Source: a virus. Taken from it: a stretch of 37,750 bases of DNA. A program made the position numbers and the translations under genes. The stretch is from IMG/VR virus record IMGVR_UViG_3300009495_001941, positions 1 to 37,750 of that record. One strand, 5' to 3'. Shown here piece after piece: positions 11,401-20,400 of the stretch. Positions within the stretch are counted from its first letter, which is position 1. Each line of letters begins with the position of its first letter. The notes under the pieces are model-generated. The model saw nothing but the letters and a program-made list of their open reading frames with translations. It did not search any database and was not told where the DNA came from.

Positions 11401-14400
11401 CCGCTAAACCCTGTATTATTTAAATCAGGTGTAATGGGTGGTCTAATAGAGAAAAAACAATACTGGATTAATAGTATAATTGACGGGACTAACTTTACTA
11501 TATCTGATACAATAGCTACAACAAATGCAACAGCAACGGAAGCAATATCAAATCTTATTACAGTAACAAGTACATCAGGGTTTGTTGCAGGATCTCCTAT
11601 AATATTATCAGGAACTACATTTGGTGGAGTTGTTAATGACAAAGTTTATTATATTCAGGTTGTAAACAATGCAACATCATTTACTATTAGTGAAAGCCCA
11701 TCTGGTGCAGCTGTTCCGTTATTAACAGCAACAGGAGATGTTATTGTTAGAACACTTACTAATACAGTTGCATTATCAACAGCAACTGGTACAATGAGTA
11801 GTGTGTCTCCTGGAGTAAAAGAAACTGTTACATCAGGCGGCGGTGCAACAATGGAAACACAATTCTATACAGAAACATATGGCGGCGTTACTAATAATTC
11901 TTATTATGTACTTGAAAAGTTTGAAACAACACCAACAGTAAGTTATAATAGAGGAACTAATTGGTTGCAAGCTACTACAAATTGGAATAACGAAACATTA
12001 ACTATTGAAACCGGAGCAAGTGATACTCCTTTCCTACAGCGTTTGCAAGACGTTGGATCTGGAACTGTACTTACTATTACTGATGCTACACTAGGAGTTG
12101 TTACTGTAACGCTCGCTAGCGACTGGGATATTATTCCTGGTGTTAGTACTAGTGTGTCAGCAACAACAGTTGAAACAGCTCCAGGATTAGGAGCACAAGA
12201 TATTACAGGTATAACTGTAAATGTAGATGACTCAACAATAGTTAAAGAGTTTACAGTTGAAGCTGTAAAAGACAGCGGTACTCCATATAGTATTAGTTCA
12301 GATACAGGATCAATGCAAATTGGTTCAGTTGGTTGGGATCATGTAAACCCTGGAACACCTACAGCAGCTGGGTTTGATTCTACATCAATATACAACATTG
12401 AACCAAGAATGCTATACTCTGAACCAGTGTTCAGTCAAACAGATTGGGAAGGCGGTATTGGAGCAGGGTATTCAATAATTGTATCAAGTGATGCTAAAAC
12501 AATAGCGTTTCCGTCCTCAGGGGCAGCGGCTGTAAGTTCAACAGACTTTAATAGCTGGGATGTTAGTATTACACTTCCTGTAACAGTAGATGATGATCCG
12601 AACACAGTTATATGGGCAGATGCAGCATACGGAAATAATACTTGGATATTAGTATCAACTTCAGGCAGAGTTTTATACTCAGTAACTGAAGGAGCAACTT
12701 GGTTAACATCTAACTTGCCTGCACTAGGAGCAGGTGAAGAATGGTCATCAATTGCATACGGCGACGGTGCATTTACAGTAGTAGCAAGAGGAAGTAGTAT
12801 TTCTGCATACACAACAAATGGTGGATCTACTTGGACATCAGTTAATACAAGCATTGGCGACAACGATTGGGTTGATGTTGCATACGGAGATCATACATAT
12901 GTTGCAATATCAGGTTCAAGTGATACAGTAAAATATAGTACTGATTCAGGAGCAACATGGTCAGAATCAACAGTTGACACTTCAGTAGATTCTACTGTTA
13001 ACAACTGGTCTAAATTAACATACGGTAATGGTAGATTTGTTGCTATATCTTCTGAAGAATCATACTCAGTATATAGTTTTGATGGAATAACATGGTACCA
13101 ATCAAATCTTCAAGTTTCAGGAGGATACCTACAATATGGCAACGGATTATTTGTAGTAGTAAATACTGAAGACGGAGTTTGTTGTCAAAGTGAAGATGGG
13201 TTTAATTGGAAAAGATTAAATGCAGCTGTTGCAAGTTATATGGGATTAGGATATGGAGTAAATCCAGCTAACAAGATTGGTTACTTTATAACTGTTGATG
13301 ACTCTTCTAATACAACTAGCATATCAACTGGGTCAAGAGCATTTGCAAGAGCTACAATAGAAAATACTGTAATGACAGGAATATCAATGGTTAATCCAGG
13401 GTCAGGTTACACAGGTACACCAACTCTTGAAATTATTGATCCAAATAATTCACAAGATGCACTTACACAAGTACGTATTGGTAACGGAGTATTAGGTCCA
13501 CCGAGTATATTAAATCAAGGTACTGGATATAATGCTACTTCTACAACAATTACAATTAATGGTAGCGGATTTTCAGATGCATTCCAAACTGGACTAGTAA
13601 TTATTCTTAAGGATTTAACAAGACTACCACAACCAGGTGATAATATTGAATTTGCAGGCGATTCTACAATATACAGAGTTGCTAAAGCAACGATTTTACG
13701 AGGAACTAAAGTTCCAAACTTAGAAGCCGAAGTTCAAATTTCGCCAGGAATGAGTCAAGAATTATCGCCGGTACACGAAGCAGCGTTTACAATGCGTAGT
13801 AGATTTAGTCAGGTACGTTTAACAAACCATGACTTCCTAAATATTGGTTATGGTAACCAGATACAGTCTAACTATCCGTTCTTACCAGAGAACACAAACT
13901 TAGAACCACAAAACGAAGTACAAGAAACAAATAACGGGCGTGTGTTTTATAGTTCGACAGACCAAGACGGTAACTTTAGAGTTGGTGACTTGTTTGCTGT
14001 TGAACAGGCAACAGGTATTGTTACACTAAGTGCTGATGAGTTTGGATTAGATGGATTGAGCGAATTGAGTATTGGTGGTGTTGCACTTGGTGGATCACCA
14101 GTTGTTGTTACAGCGTTCTCAACAGATGGTACATTTGTTGCTAACTCGAATAACTTAGTACCTACACAAAAAGCAATTAGAACATACTTGACAAGTAGGT
14201 TAAGTCAAGGTGGTTCAGATACATTTACAGGCTTGTTACAAGCTGGTACTGTAAAAGTAGGTGGACCAGATATAATTACTTCTTCAGTTGAAGAAGGCCA
14301 AGAGGGTTGGCAAATTAAAATTGGAACAAAAATGAACCAGAGTGGGGCATTTGGTAACAGTGGTTGGGCAGGAGATGGAGTAGCAATGTCATATTTCTTT

Positions 14401-14439
14401 AAGACGTTATTCGATCCAACACGCTCAGGACAGCAATAA
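5410..14439 (+). CDS. Giant modular virion protein / adhesin, paralogue A (3009 aa)
   Basis: Predicted giant tail-associated adhesin. Approximate residue order: (11-790) seven CBM5/12-like repeats with pattern W-x-x-x-W...Y-x-x-G-D-(I/V)-V...Y-G-G-x-x-Y; (220-540) a His-rich domain inserted in repeat 4; (655-728) a beta insert in repeat 6; (797-835) a 'GExxxxxxGDxTAL' linker; (841-1370) a pectate-lyase-like beta-helix with one helical module around 875-1055; (1397-1670) a jelly-roll-like carbohydrate-binding region; (1824-2117) four small beta modules; (2341-2640) a BNR/Ycf48-like propeller; (2658-2717) GSGYT motifs; (2718-3009) a C-terminal block with 'STDQDGNFRVGDLF' and 'VPTQKAIRTYL'. It shares this plan with the 4008-aa neighbour. 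No signal peptide or membrane segment is seen. Virion location is strongly suggested by family and context; ligand specificity is unknown. Confidence 0.93.
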   Translation: MAEFKISRLRFSWVGEWVDQKAFNKDEIVQYEGKAYVCLVPHTSNGFYPDLNNIEPKWELMMTGQTWKGPWQQFATYSLDNIVIFGGIVYKCNTAHLAGAVLDTDIEKWDVYAESKTWQSEWTSETSYGVGDIVQYGGSTYECIISHISAETDLEGLEADYVGLDSTLVKWKLLKEGVQWRSEYDVSSEDSTQVRYKLGDLVKYGPSVYKCIEGHAPEKSEATNYGVYTSTAITNLTGNGSNFFKRELTAYGVRLVVAGDVGGQAAVPDAFTEKVAQTFKLLLNKDGANINSAAQIQAINTLGGAVGTYHAGFPTLQRVARGAGSDYSTNFLDDDGITFWGLQDLFDTTVQNDMVWYLNSTGEALGTGDTDAQEVLEHVMHTLHMHGLDARGLKLYPQLDADWATGDLYNAMVEAYDGGFWDSSGYGGDTWKTDGDAFEVAAKEYLYLLNFCMFDYSSLWTGGSLAPEWADSVNTSAGITLNLPLGLALYNTYIAPVISKPSLATIRSIYQDGDIGDPTIAGTSGYAVETNASEGTIQDTFNSSYWSLWVPGLDFDGVYSANSIYQPGDIVLYGGYLYQSLVINNINNTPSFNSGDSTEQWELVSQAWDVTGDWSSATPYKVGNVVTYGGDLYVAVTDSSNKVPGNFEIDAPYQTEGSTGTTIKLQTQDSANPLAITVGMSVIGEGFAQGQTVQTVVTDGDITTVTLSAEPDGTITDNAILTFVGTNYVYWELMIPGFQWEGKWAIERLYNQDDIAYYGNATYQCTREHTSALVNRPDYDLQNSYWTLYLQHDKTNSLTQKGEIIIQSGGDKTALTIGEQANVLKVVSDLPTWTETDFTPNVYYVATNGIDATGRGTTADTAWKTVKYACEVVARGTRKANERELLLQNKQWVIDETYYWFLYQQNAGIEPFGASVNFSEYSTRRDLEYIFDGIVTDLSRGQNASTVQNALSYFDLESTNQFANITVATQAEYYSVTIAQLFNNIEFALTNVAPSTNYQQLETDRLGYPLPYGISTQYFNSGLTIEADTITTLGGLEKIIREPLEAESPDSIPPANQGAYTTINLKSGTYEEILPIVLPAKCALNGDELRGAQIKPANPINTLCTRTFGFINQFVVGTTRNMENNTKVQFVSLNPVDEISTIIGDVEQGTTYYVIGSSITDTTFSVSATPDGEPVELTTNIGYMYVYGGNSLNDMIYVQNATGVRNMTLTGLLGTLTPQNEYETRRPTGGAYVSLDPGTGVDDTTAWIQYKSPYIQNVTNFGKGCTGLKIDSTLHNGGNHSIVCNDFTQIISDGIGVWCTGGDALVECVSVFSYYNYAGYFAEDGGRIRATNGNSSYGQYGCIAEGFDEAEIPATGIVNNRDNQAFGEVGPVGPNAEILKLELGHAGEEYFTKTTNLVRQSNNLVDTTYWSTDGNLNITRANTTPFENEVAWRVEGITSLSDSSYFWQDVPVSPQGKTYTNVPGENVDGSGIDATFDVTVFSDRYVVAVNNGGSGYVVGNEITIPGSNFGAQPGANDITITVTGLSITAILTISHIGTVPVGSALEYTASIYAKKQDAPYFDFHAVFSGYEQRTSIMRYNFDTDLITPIEDEDTGIQSTVFKAQFVSDGWYRISYTFWDETAQNTSLRFKIYPRGIDGIAGTTNFYGAQLQQGDLTFFMESVGDRPSGYANVHIDGSGNSAQIVADEQRSGSIFQTRILESRAFTQGGLGYKFQSNNAQSGDDELITLAGSEVATSAQYENMRVFVNSGLGAGQYGVISRYDDTLKRAYVLKESFNSLEITETNNVTNRFKLNPDADFHTVYTGQRIRFTPTYFNIQVDSTAQDDIQVLGTLGDLNNYMYVSSTAKLRVNQKINFTGTTFGGVVTNFDYYIITIVDETTIQISTTQGGGVWPLSNINIEDPQGAPIVLTTEVDPFTLNFPSNTSYLKGTSTEDMEIAYPIQFTGTSLGDITLGQVYYIHDIYNGTQFSISANKNEFDATDTTTGTNAITIADTSTLVPLNPVLFKSGVMGGLIEKKQYWINSIIDGTNFTISDTIATTNATATEAISNLITVTSTSGFVAGSPIILSGTTFGGVVNDKVYYIQVVNNATSFTISESPSGAAVPLLTATGDVIVRTLTNTVALSTATGTMSSVSPGVKETVTSGGGATMETQFYTETYGGVTNNSYYVLEKFETTPTVSYNRGTNWLQATTNWNNETLTIETGASDTPFLQRLQDVGSGTVLTITDATLGVVTVTLASDWDIIPGVSTSVSATTVETAPGLGAQDITGITVNVDDSTIVKEFTVEAVKDSGTPYSISSDTGSMQIGSVGWDHVNPGTPTAAGFDSTSIYNIEPRMLYSEPVFSQTDWEGGIGAGYSIIVSSDAKTIAFPSSGAAAVSSTDFNSWDVSITLPVTVDDDPNTVIWADAAYGNNTWILVSTSGRVLYSVTEGATWLTSNLPALGAGEEWSSIAYGDGAFTVVARGSSISAYTTNGGSTWTSVNTSIGDNDWVDVAYGDHTYVAISGSSDTVKYSTDSGATWSESTVDTSVDSTVNNWSKLTYGNGRFVAISSEESYSVYSFDGITWYQSNLQVSGGYLQYGNGLFVVVNTEDGVCCQSEDGFNWKRLNAAVASYMGLGYGVNPANKIGYFITVDDSSNTTSISTGSRAFARATIENTVMTGISMVNPGSGYTGTPTLEIIDPNNSQDALTQVRIGNGVLGPPSILNQGTGYNATSTTITINGSGFSDAFQTGLVIILKDLTRLPQPGDNIEFAGDSTIYRVAKATILRGTKVPNLEAEVQISPGMSQELSPVHEAAFTMRSRFSQVRLTNHDFLNIGYGNQIQSNYPFLPENTNLEPQNEVQETNNGRVFYSSTDQDGNFRVGDLFAVEQATGIVTLSADEFGLDGLSELSIGGVALGGSPVVVTAFSTDGTFVANSNNLVPTQKAIRTYLTSRLSQGGSDTFTGLLQAGTVKVGGPDIITSSVEEGQEGWQIKIGTKMNQSGAFGNSGWAGDGVAMSYFFKTLFDPTRSGQQ
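5440..7790 (+). repeat. Seven CBM5/12-like coding repeats, two interrupted
   Basis: Units begin near 5440, 5600, 5758, 5941, 7066, 7228 and 7621. Each encodes an aromatic strand, 'Y..GDIV.YGG..Y.C', an H-(T/S) turn and a closing W. Unit 4 is split by about 960 bp and unit 6 by about 220 bp of foreign domain sequence. The chitin-binding-like fold is assigned from the motif only. Confidence 0.75.
6060..7030 (+). other. Inserted His-rich domain, possibly zincin-like (about residues 220-540)
   Basis: This domain lies between the 'CIEGH' and 'YWSLW' halves of repeat 4. It has an alpha-helical look unlike its beta-rich surroundings. Residues 374-387 read EVLEHVMHTLHMHG, with histidines at 378, 381, 384 and 386. 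A second helix, FEVAAKEYLYLL, starts at 438 with glutamates at 439 and 444. Two helices of this kind resemble a zincin core, but canonical HExxH is absent (EHxxH instead). I recall similar sequences in secreted bacterial proteins but can give no family name. Activity is unproven. Confidence 0.5.
12430..13330 (+). other. BNR/Ycf48-like beta-propeller region of paralogue A
   Basis: Roughly six repeats encode 'W..(I/V)AYG(D/N)G.(F/Y).......YS.(D/N)G..TW', for example 'WSSIAYGDGAFTVV', 'WVDVAYGDHTYVAI' and 'WSKLTYGNGRFVAI'. The pattern matches Asp-box or Ycf48-like propeller blades. It corresponds to 23830-25230 in the second giant gene. Such propellers often bind glycans or proteins. No sialidase catalytic residues can be assigned by eye. 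Confidence 0.6.
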
Positions 14440-14447
14440 GATAAATA
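14440..14447 (+). promoter_or_regulatory. Candidate T4-type late promoter (GATAAATA)
   Basis: Seven of eight positions match TATAAATA. The element directly follows the TAA stop of the first giant gene and lies 21 nt before the ATG at 14469. A GGAG Shine-Dalgarno follows at 14457-14460. Confidence 0.4.
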
Positions 14448-14468
14448 CATGAACACGGAGTTAATTAA

Positions 14469-17400
14469 ATGGCAGAATTTAAGTTAGGTAGAATACGTTT
14501 TGTTTGGCAAGGCGATTGGACCACAGGTACAGTATACGTAGCAGATGACGTTGTAAGTTTTGGTGGTAAGTCATACATATGTATTAAAAACCACACAGCG
14601 TCAAGCGAGTTTAACACAGACTTTGCTAGTGAAATACCAAAATGGAATATTGTATCAGATGGTACTAGTTGGAAAGCAGAATGGTCGCCTGAGGTTGAAT
14701 ACGCTCCAGGTGATGTTGTCAAGTACGGTGCAAATGTTTACATTGCCGAAACTGGACACACATCAGCAACATTTGCTGCACCAGACTTTTTAGGTCTAGA
14801 AGCTGACTTAGAAAAATGGACACCGTTTGCTACATCTTTTGATTGGAAAAGTTCATGGACAATATCAACAAGATACAAAATTAACGACTTAGTACGCTAT
14901 GGCGGTTATGTTTATGTTTGTAACACAGCACATGTTTCATCTGCCACATCTACATTAGGTTTAGAGAATGATCAATCTAAATGGACACTGTTTAGTGACG
15001 GTTTAGTATACACAGGTACTTGGGTAACAAATACAAGATATCGTGTTAATGACTTAGTTAAGTATGGTGGCAATATTTGGATTGCTACAGCTGCACATAC
15101 CTCAAACGACTTTGAACTTGATGAATCAAATTGGGAATCATTTATTGAAGGCTTCCAATTTGAAGATTCTTGGAACACAAACTCTAATTACCAAACAGGC
15201 GATACTGTAACATACGGCGGCTATGTATATGTTGCTAGAACAAATAACACAGGATCTAAGCCTACAGAAAATGATGCAGATTGGGACGTATTTACAACAG
15301 GATTTAAATTCCAAGGCGATTGGTCTGCACTAACAGATTACAAAGTAGGAGATGTTGTTCGATTAGGCGGCAATACTTTTGTTGCGTTATCAGATAATGT
15401 TGGATCAGCTGATATAGCAACTGATGCAGACTGGAGTCAATTAAATAGTGGTATTAACTGGACTATTAGTACTGAAACATTTTTACAAGTTAGTTCAACC
15501 AACTCCGAAGGAGTTTCAGGTTCAGGCGCACGTTTTGACGTTGTAAAATCTAATACAATTTATACCGTAACAGTATCTACAGGATTTACTGGTACAGGAT
15601 ATACTGACAATGATGTAGTTACAATCTCAGGAGCAGATGTAGGCGGCACAACTCCTGCAAACGATATTTCAGTAACAGTTACTGGACAAACAGGCGGTGC
15701 CATTGATACTATTACAACAACAGGTGTTTCGTCTACTTGGAAAGCTACAACAATATACAACAAAGGCGATGTAGTATTTTATGGCGCAAGTAGTTTTATT
15801 GCTGTACAAAAACATACAGCAGAAACATCTAACAGACCAGACAATGATTTAGCTGCCGCTTACTGGAACTTACTAACATTAGGTAGTGAGGCACTATCAT
15901 TAAGTGCAGAAGGTGACTTAGTTTATTATGGCGACAATGGACCTACAAGATTGCCAATTGGTATTGACGGTCAGATTTTACGTGTTAATGACGGAGCACC
16001 AAGTTGGGCAAACTATGGTCTAATTGATAACGTAGTTTATGTTGGTCCTTTAGGAGCTAACGAACCAGCTCCGGCATCAGGACTTACAGTTGATAAGCCT
16101 TGGAAAAGTGTACGTTACGCAATGGAACAAGTGCGTGACGGATATTTAAATCCACAAGCAAAATTCATACTTAAGAACAACAAAGAATTCTTAATGAAGG
16201 AACTTACTAATTGGATTTCAGTTAACTATAGAGTCATTGTAACAGCAACAACAACAGGTACACAAAGACTTACTACAGCTGACACATCTAAATTAGATGT
16301 TGGCATGCCAATTAGTTTTGACGGTACATTAGGCGGCGTAACAGCAGGAACAATTTACTTTGTTGAATCTATAACTTCAAGTACTACATTTAGAATTAGT
16401 ACTGTACAAAATAGTGGTATTCCATTAGTATTAACAACTACATCCGGAAGTATGGAAGGTAACCTTGCATATGACAAAGTTAAGTGTGAAAGAGATACTG
16501 GATTAATTATTGATGCATTAATATATGATATTTCAAGAGGCGGCACATTAAAAACAGTTACAGCTGCTAAATCGTATTATACAACTGCAGGCAATGCATA
16601 TATTACTGGCGACAGTGGATATGGTAGTTTGTTTGGTTCGCAAGCTAAACAAACTGTTTCAGCATATACACAATTAAAAAGTATAGTAAACGATGTGTTA
16701 TCAAATGAACAACCAGTTAACTTCCAAAGAATAAACCATGTTGATTTTGAAGATAGAGCTTCGCAAATAATTGACTTATCTTTAACAGCAGAATCAGATG
16801 CTATTACTAAAGCAGCAGCTATGTTAGATATTATTATTGTTGGTATCGATGCAGGATCTGCTACAGCAATTCCAACACCGACAAATCCAAATACAACAAT
16901 GTTTGTTAAGACAGGTACATACAACGAGATACTTCCGATTATTGTTCCAGAATATACAGCAATTGTAGGTGACGAGCTACGTACATCAGTAATACAACCA
17001 GCTCCGTTTAATCCAATATTAGGAACTGATAAAAATAAAACAACAAGTGCATTAAACAGAATTAAAGATATTATTCCTGAATTGATGAACAATACAGAAG
17101 TTAAAAAGACAACTGGTAATACAGAAAAACAACAATTCATTAATGGCTATGGCGGCACAACTACAGCAACTGATAGAACAAATAATAGTACTAAAGTTAT
17201 TACTGATATCCTAACAGAAGGTTTAGGTGTAGTTCCAAACTTACCAGCGATTGGCGACACACCAACTGGAGGATCAAATAACGCATTTACAGCAGGTTAT
17301 GCAGATGCTGTTGCACAAATTGAAGCTAATAGAGACTTTATTGTTGCAGAACAAACAGCTTGGATTCAAGCACAAGTAGATGGTGTAATTGCACCATTTG

Positions 17401-20400
17401 CTGCTGACTTTACTTTTGACACAGCTAATTGTGAAAGAGACACAAGATTTATTTTAGATGCATTACGTTATGATTTAACATACGGTGGTAACTTAGAAAC
17501 TACTGTAGCAGCTAGAAGCTATTTTGTAAACGGTAGCCCTGTATACGGTACTGGTAAAAAAGATGAAACACTTGCAACTTATGCACGTTTAAAATCAGTT
17601 ATCGGTGACGTAATTACAGAAGTGTCAGTTACAACATCAGCAGGCAATACAGTAGCACAGGATACTAGTGGTACAGCAGGATCAGCAGCAGCTGAAACAT
17701 TTGCAGATACTCGTATACAAGAAATCTATGATACTATTGATACTGACGGAACACTACCAACACCAATACTTCCTGATACAACTTGGGTTGCTTCAACACT
17801 ATTAAAAGCAAATACAGATATTACAACAGCTACTCCAACAATAAAAGAATCAGTAATTGATTATGTTAACAGTAACTTTGGTAGTTTTAAATATGATAGT
17901 GCAAAATGTCGTAGAGATTCTAAATTATTACAAACTGGTGCAGCTTATGATATTGCAACAGGTAGTAACTATAATGCTGTAAGAGATGGTTCAGCATACA
18001 GAAGAAGTTTAGGCAAAGAAGTTCTTGATAATCAGTTAACAGAAACAGTTGGTGCAATTACGCAACAAAGAGATTTAGTAGCAGCACTTCTTTCAGATAG
18101 TACAGCAATTACAAGAAATACTGCATACTGGAATGAAGTAATTGATATTATTCAAAACGGAACAGCAAACGCTGACGCAATAGTGTTTACAGACCCAGGA
18201 GGCGTTGGAGCAAAGACAACAGCACGTCAAGAGCTTCAAACTAATAGAGCTGATATTATTACAGACACAACTACTTGGATTGGAACAACGTATCCAGATT
18301 TTGCATACGATGCAGCTGTTTGTGAAAGAGACACAGGACTTATTGTTGATGCTCTAAGTTATGATATACAGTATGGCGGCAACAGCGCAACATACGAAGC
18401 TACACAAGCCTACTTTAAAGGTTGGGCTGTTAATTTACCAGTAGCACAGCGCCAAGTTGAAGTTGCAGCAATGCGTCAACTTAAAACAATTATTAACAGT
18501 TATCTAACTAACACAGCTGAAGAAACTCAAGCAGCTGGATTATTAGATATACTTATTGACGCACTTGATGCAGGTAGTTTAAGTGCAATACCGGCAAAAA
18601 CATTCCCAGATTATAGTTGGGCAACAGCAGCAATTGAATCAGATGCTGATGACGTAGTAGCAGATACAACTGTAGTACCAGCGGTACTACAATACATTAC
18701 AAACACTTATAGTGAATTTGTATACGATCATGCTAAATGTTCAAGAGACGTTGGATTTATACTTGATGGTTTACGTTTTGATATTTTATTTAATAGTACA
18801 TTCCGTTCAACAAAATCAGGAATGTCATATCGTAGAGCAATTAGTTCTGCAGAATTAGTTATTGATAATCAGTTAGTTGCAACGGTTGCAACTGTTAATC
18901 ATGTTAGAGATAAAGTTAAAGAAATAACAACTGGAACTAATGCTGTTAAATCAAATGCTGAATTAATAAGAGATATTATGATAACAGAGGTTGCTCCAAC
19001 AACCTTTACTATTACTGATCCAACAAGCTATGACACAGGATTCTTTAATGCAAGAAGATTAATTGTTGCTAACAAGCAATTCTTAATTGACGAAATTGAA
19101 GCATACATGGATGATAACTATGATGCACTTTGGCAATCATTAAGCGTAGCTGATAAAGCAAAATGCTTGCGTGACATAGGATATATTATAGATGCATTAC
19201 GTTATGACTTAACATATCGTGGCAACTTAGAAACTATTGTTGCAGCAAGATCATATTATGTTGACGGAGTATTCCAAGAGCCAAGCGCACAGAAAGTAGC
19301 AGCACTAGCTGTTCAAGGACGTTTAGCAGATATCATTGATAACATTGCAATTGGTAATACAGCAGGATGGACAAAGTCTACAAGTAACACAAGTACACAA
19401 GACGTCACTGGCACAGCAGGTAGTGCAGGTGCAGCAGCGTTTGCACAAGATCGTATTAACGAAATTTACAATACAATTGATACTGGTGATTCACCAGCAG
19501 AAATTACTCCAAGTGTTGCTTGGACAGATAGTGCATTCCAAGATCTTAAAGGTGTTATTGATAGTAGAAAAGCAATTATTCAAGGCGCAACAATTGACTT
19601 TATTAACTATACATTCCCAGACTTAACATATGATCAAGAAAAATGTTCACGTGATGTTGGATATATGATTGATGCAATAGCATTTGATACAATATTTGGT
19701 AGTGACTTCCGTAGTGCAAAAGCAGGCATGTCGTATCTTAGAGGTGTAACAAGTGCAGGAGTAGTACTTGCTAATCAATTAGAGCCAACAATAAAAACTA
19801 TTAACTTTATTGAGTACGAATTAACACAAATTACAACTGGTGTACTAAGTGAAGTTGGCGATCATGAAACATCAGACGTAGTTGCTAAACGTGCAGACGA
19901 TATTAAAAATATTCTTAATAACGGTACTTCAGCAATGCCAGGCATAACACTTCCAAAACCAATAAATGTTGTTAATGATCCTGCGTTTGTTACATCAACA
20001 AATACTGTTGGTACATATGATGGATACACTGATGCTGCAGAACAAGTTATTACTAACACAGCATTTATTCAATTCGAAATACGCAAATGGTTAGAAGATT
20101 CTACAAATACTTACGATACTTTCTGGGCAACATTAAGTGTTACAGAACAAGACTCGTTTATACAAGATGTAGGTTATATTGTTGATGCTGTACGTTATGA
20201 TTTAACATACGGCGGCAATACTCAATCGTTGATTGCAGGTAGTACATACTATTCAAACTTTGCATTAACTGTTAGTCAAACAGAACTTCCTGTAAGACTA
20301 GCTGCGTATGCTAGATTAAAAGTAGTTATTGCAGAAGTTATTGCAGAAACTGCTGTAACTAAATCACCAGGAAATAACTTAACACAAGATACTACAGGTA

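Noticed and set aside
16577-17140. Hydrophobic 187-aa minus-strand frame that could look like a membrane protein
   Set aside because: It is the shadow of the Thr/Asn/Ile-rich second giant gene; such antisense frames read as Val/Ile-rich by composition alone.
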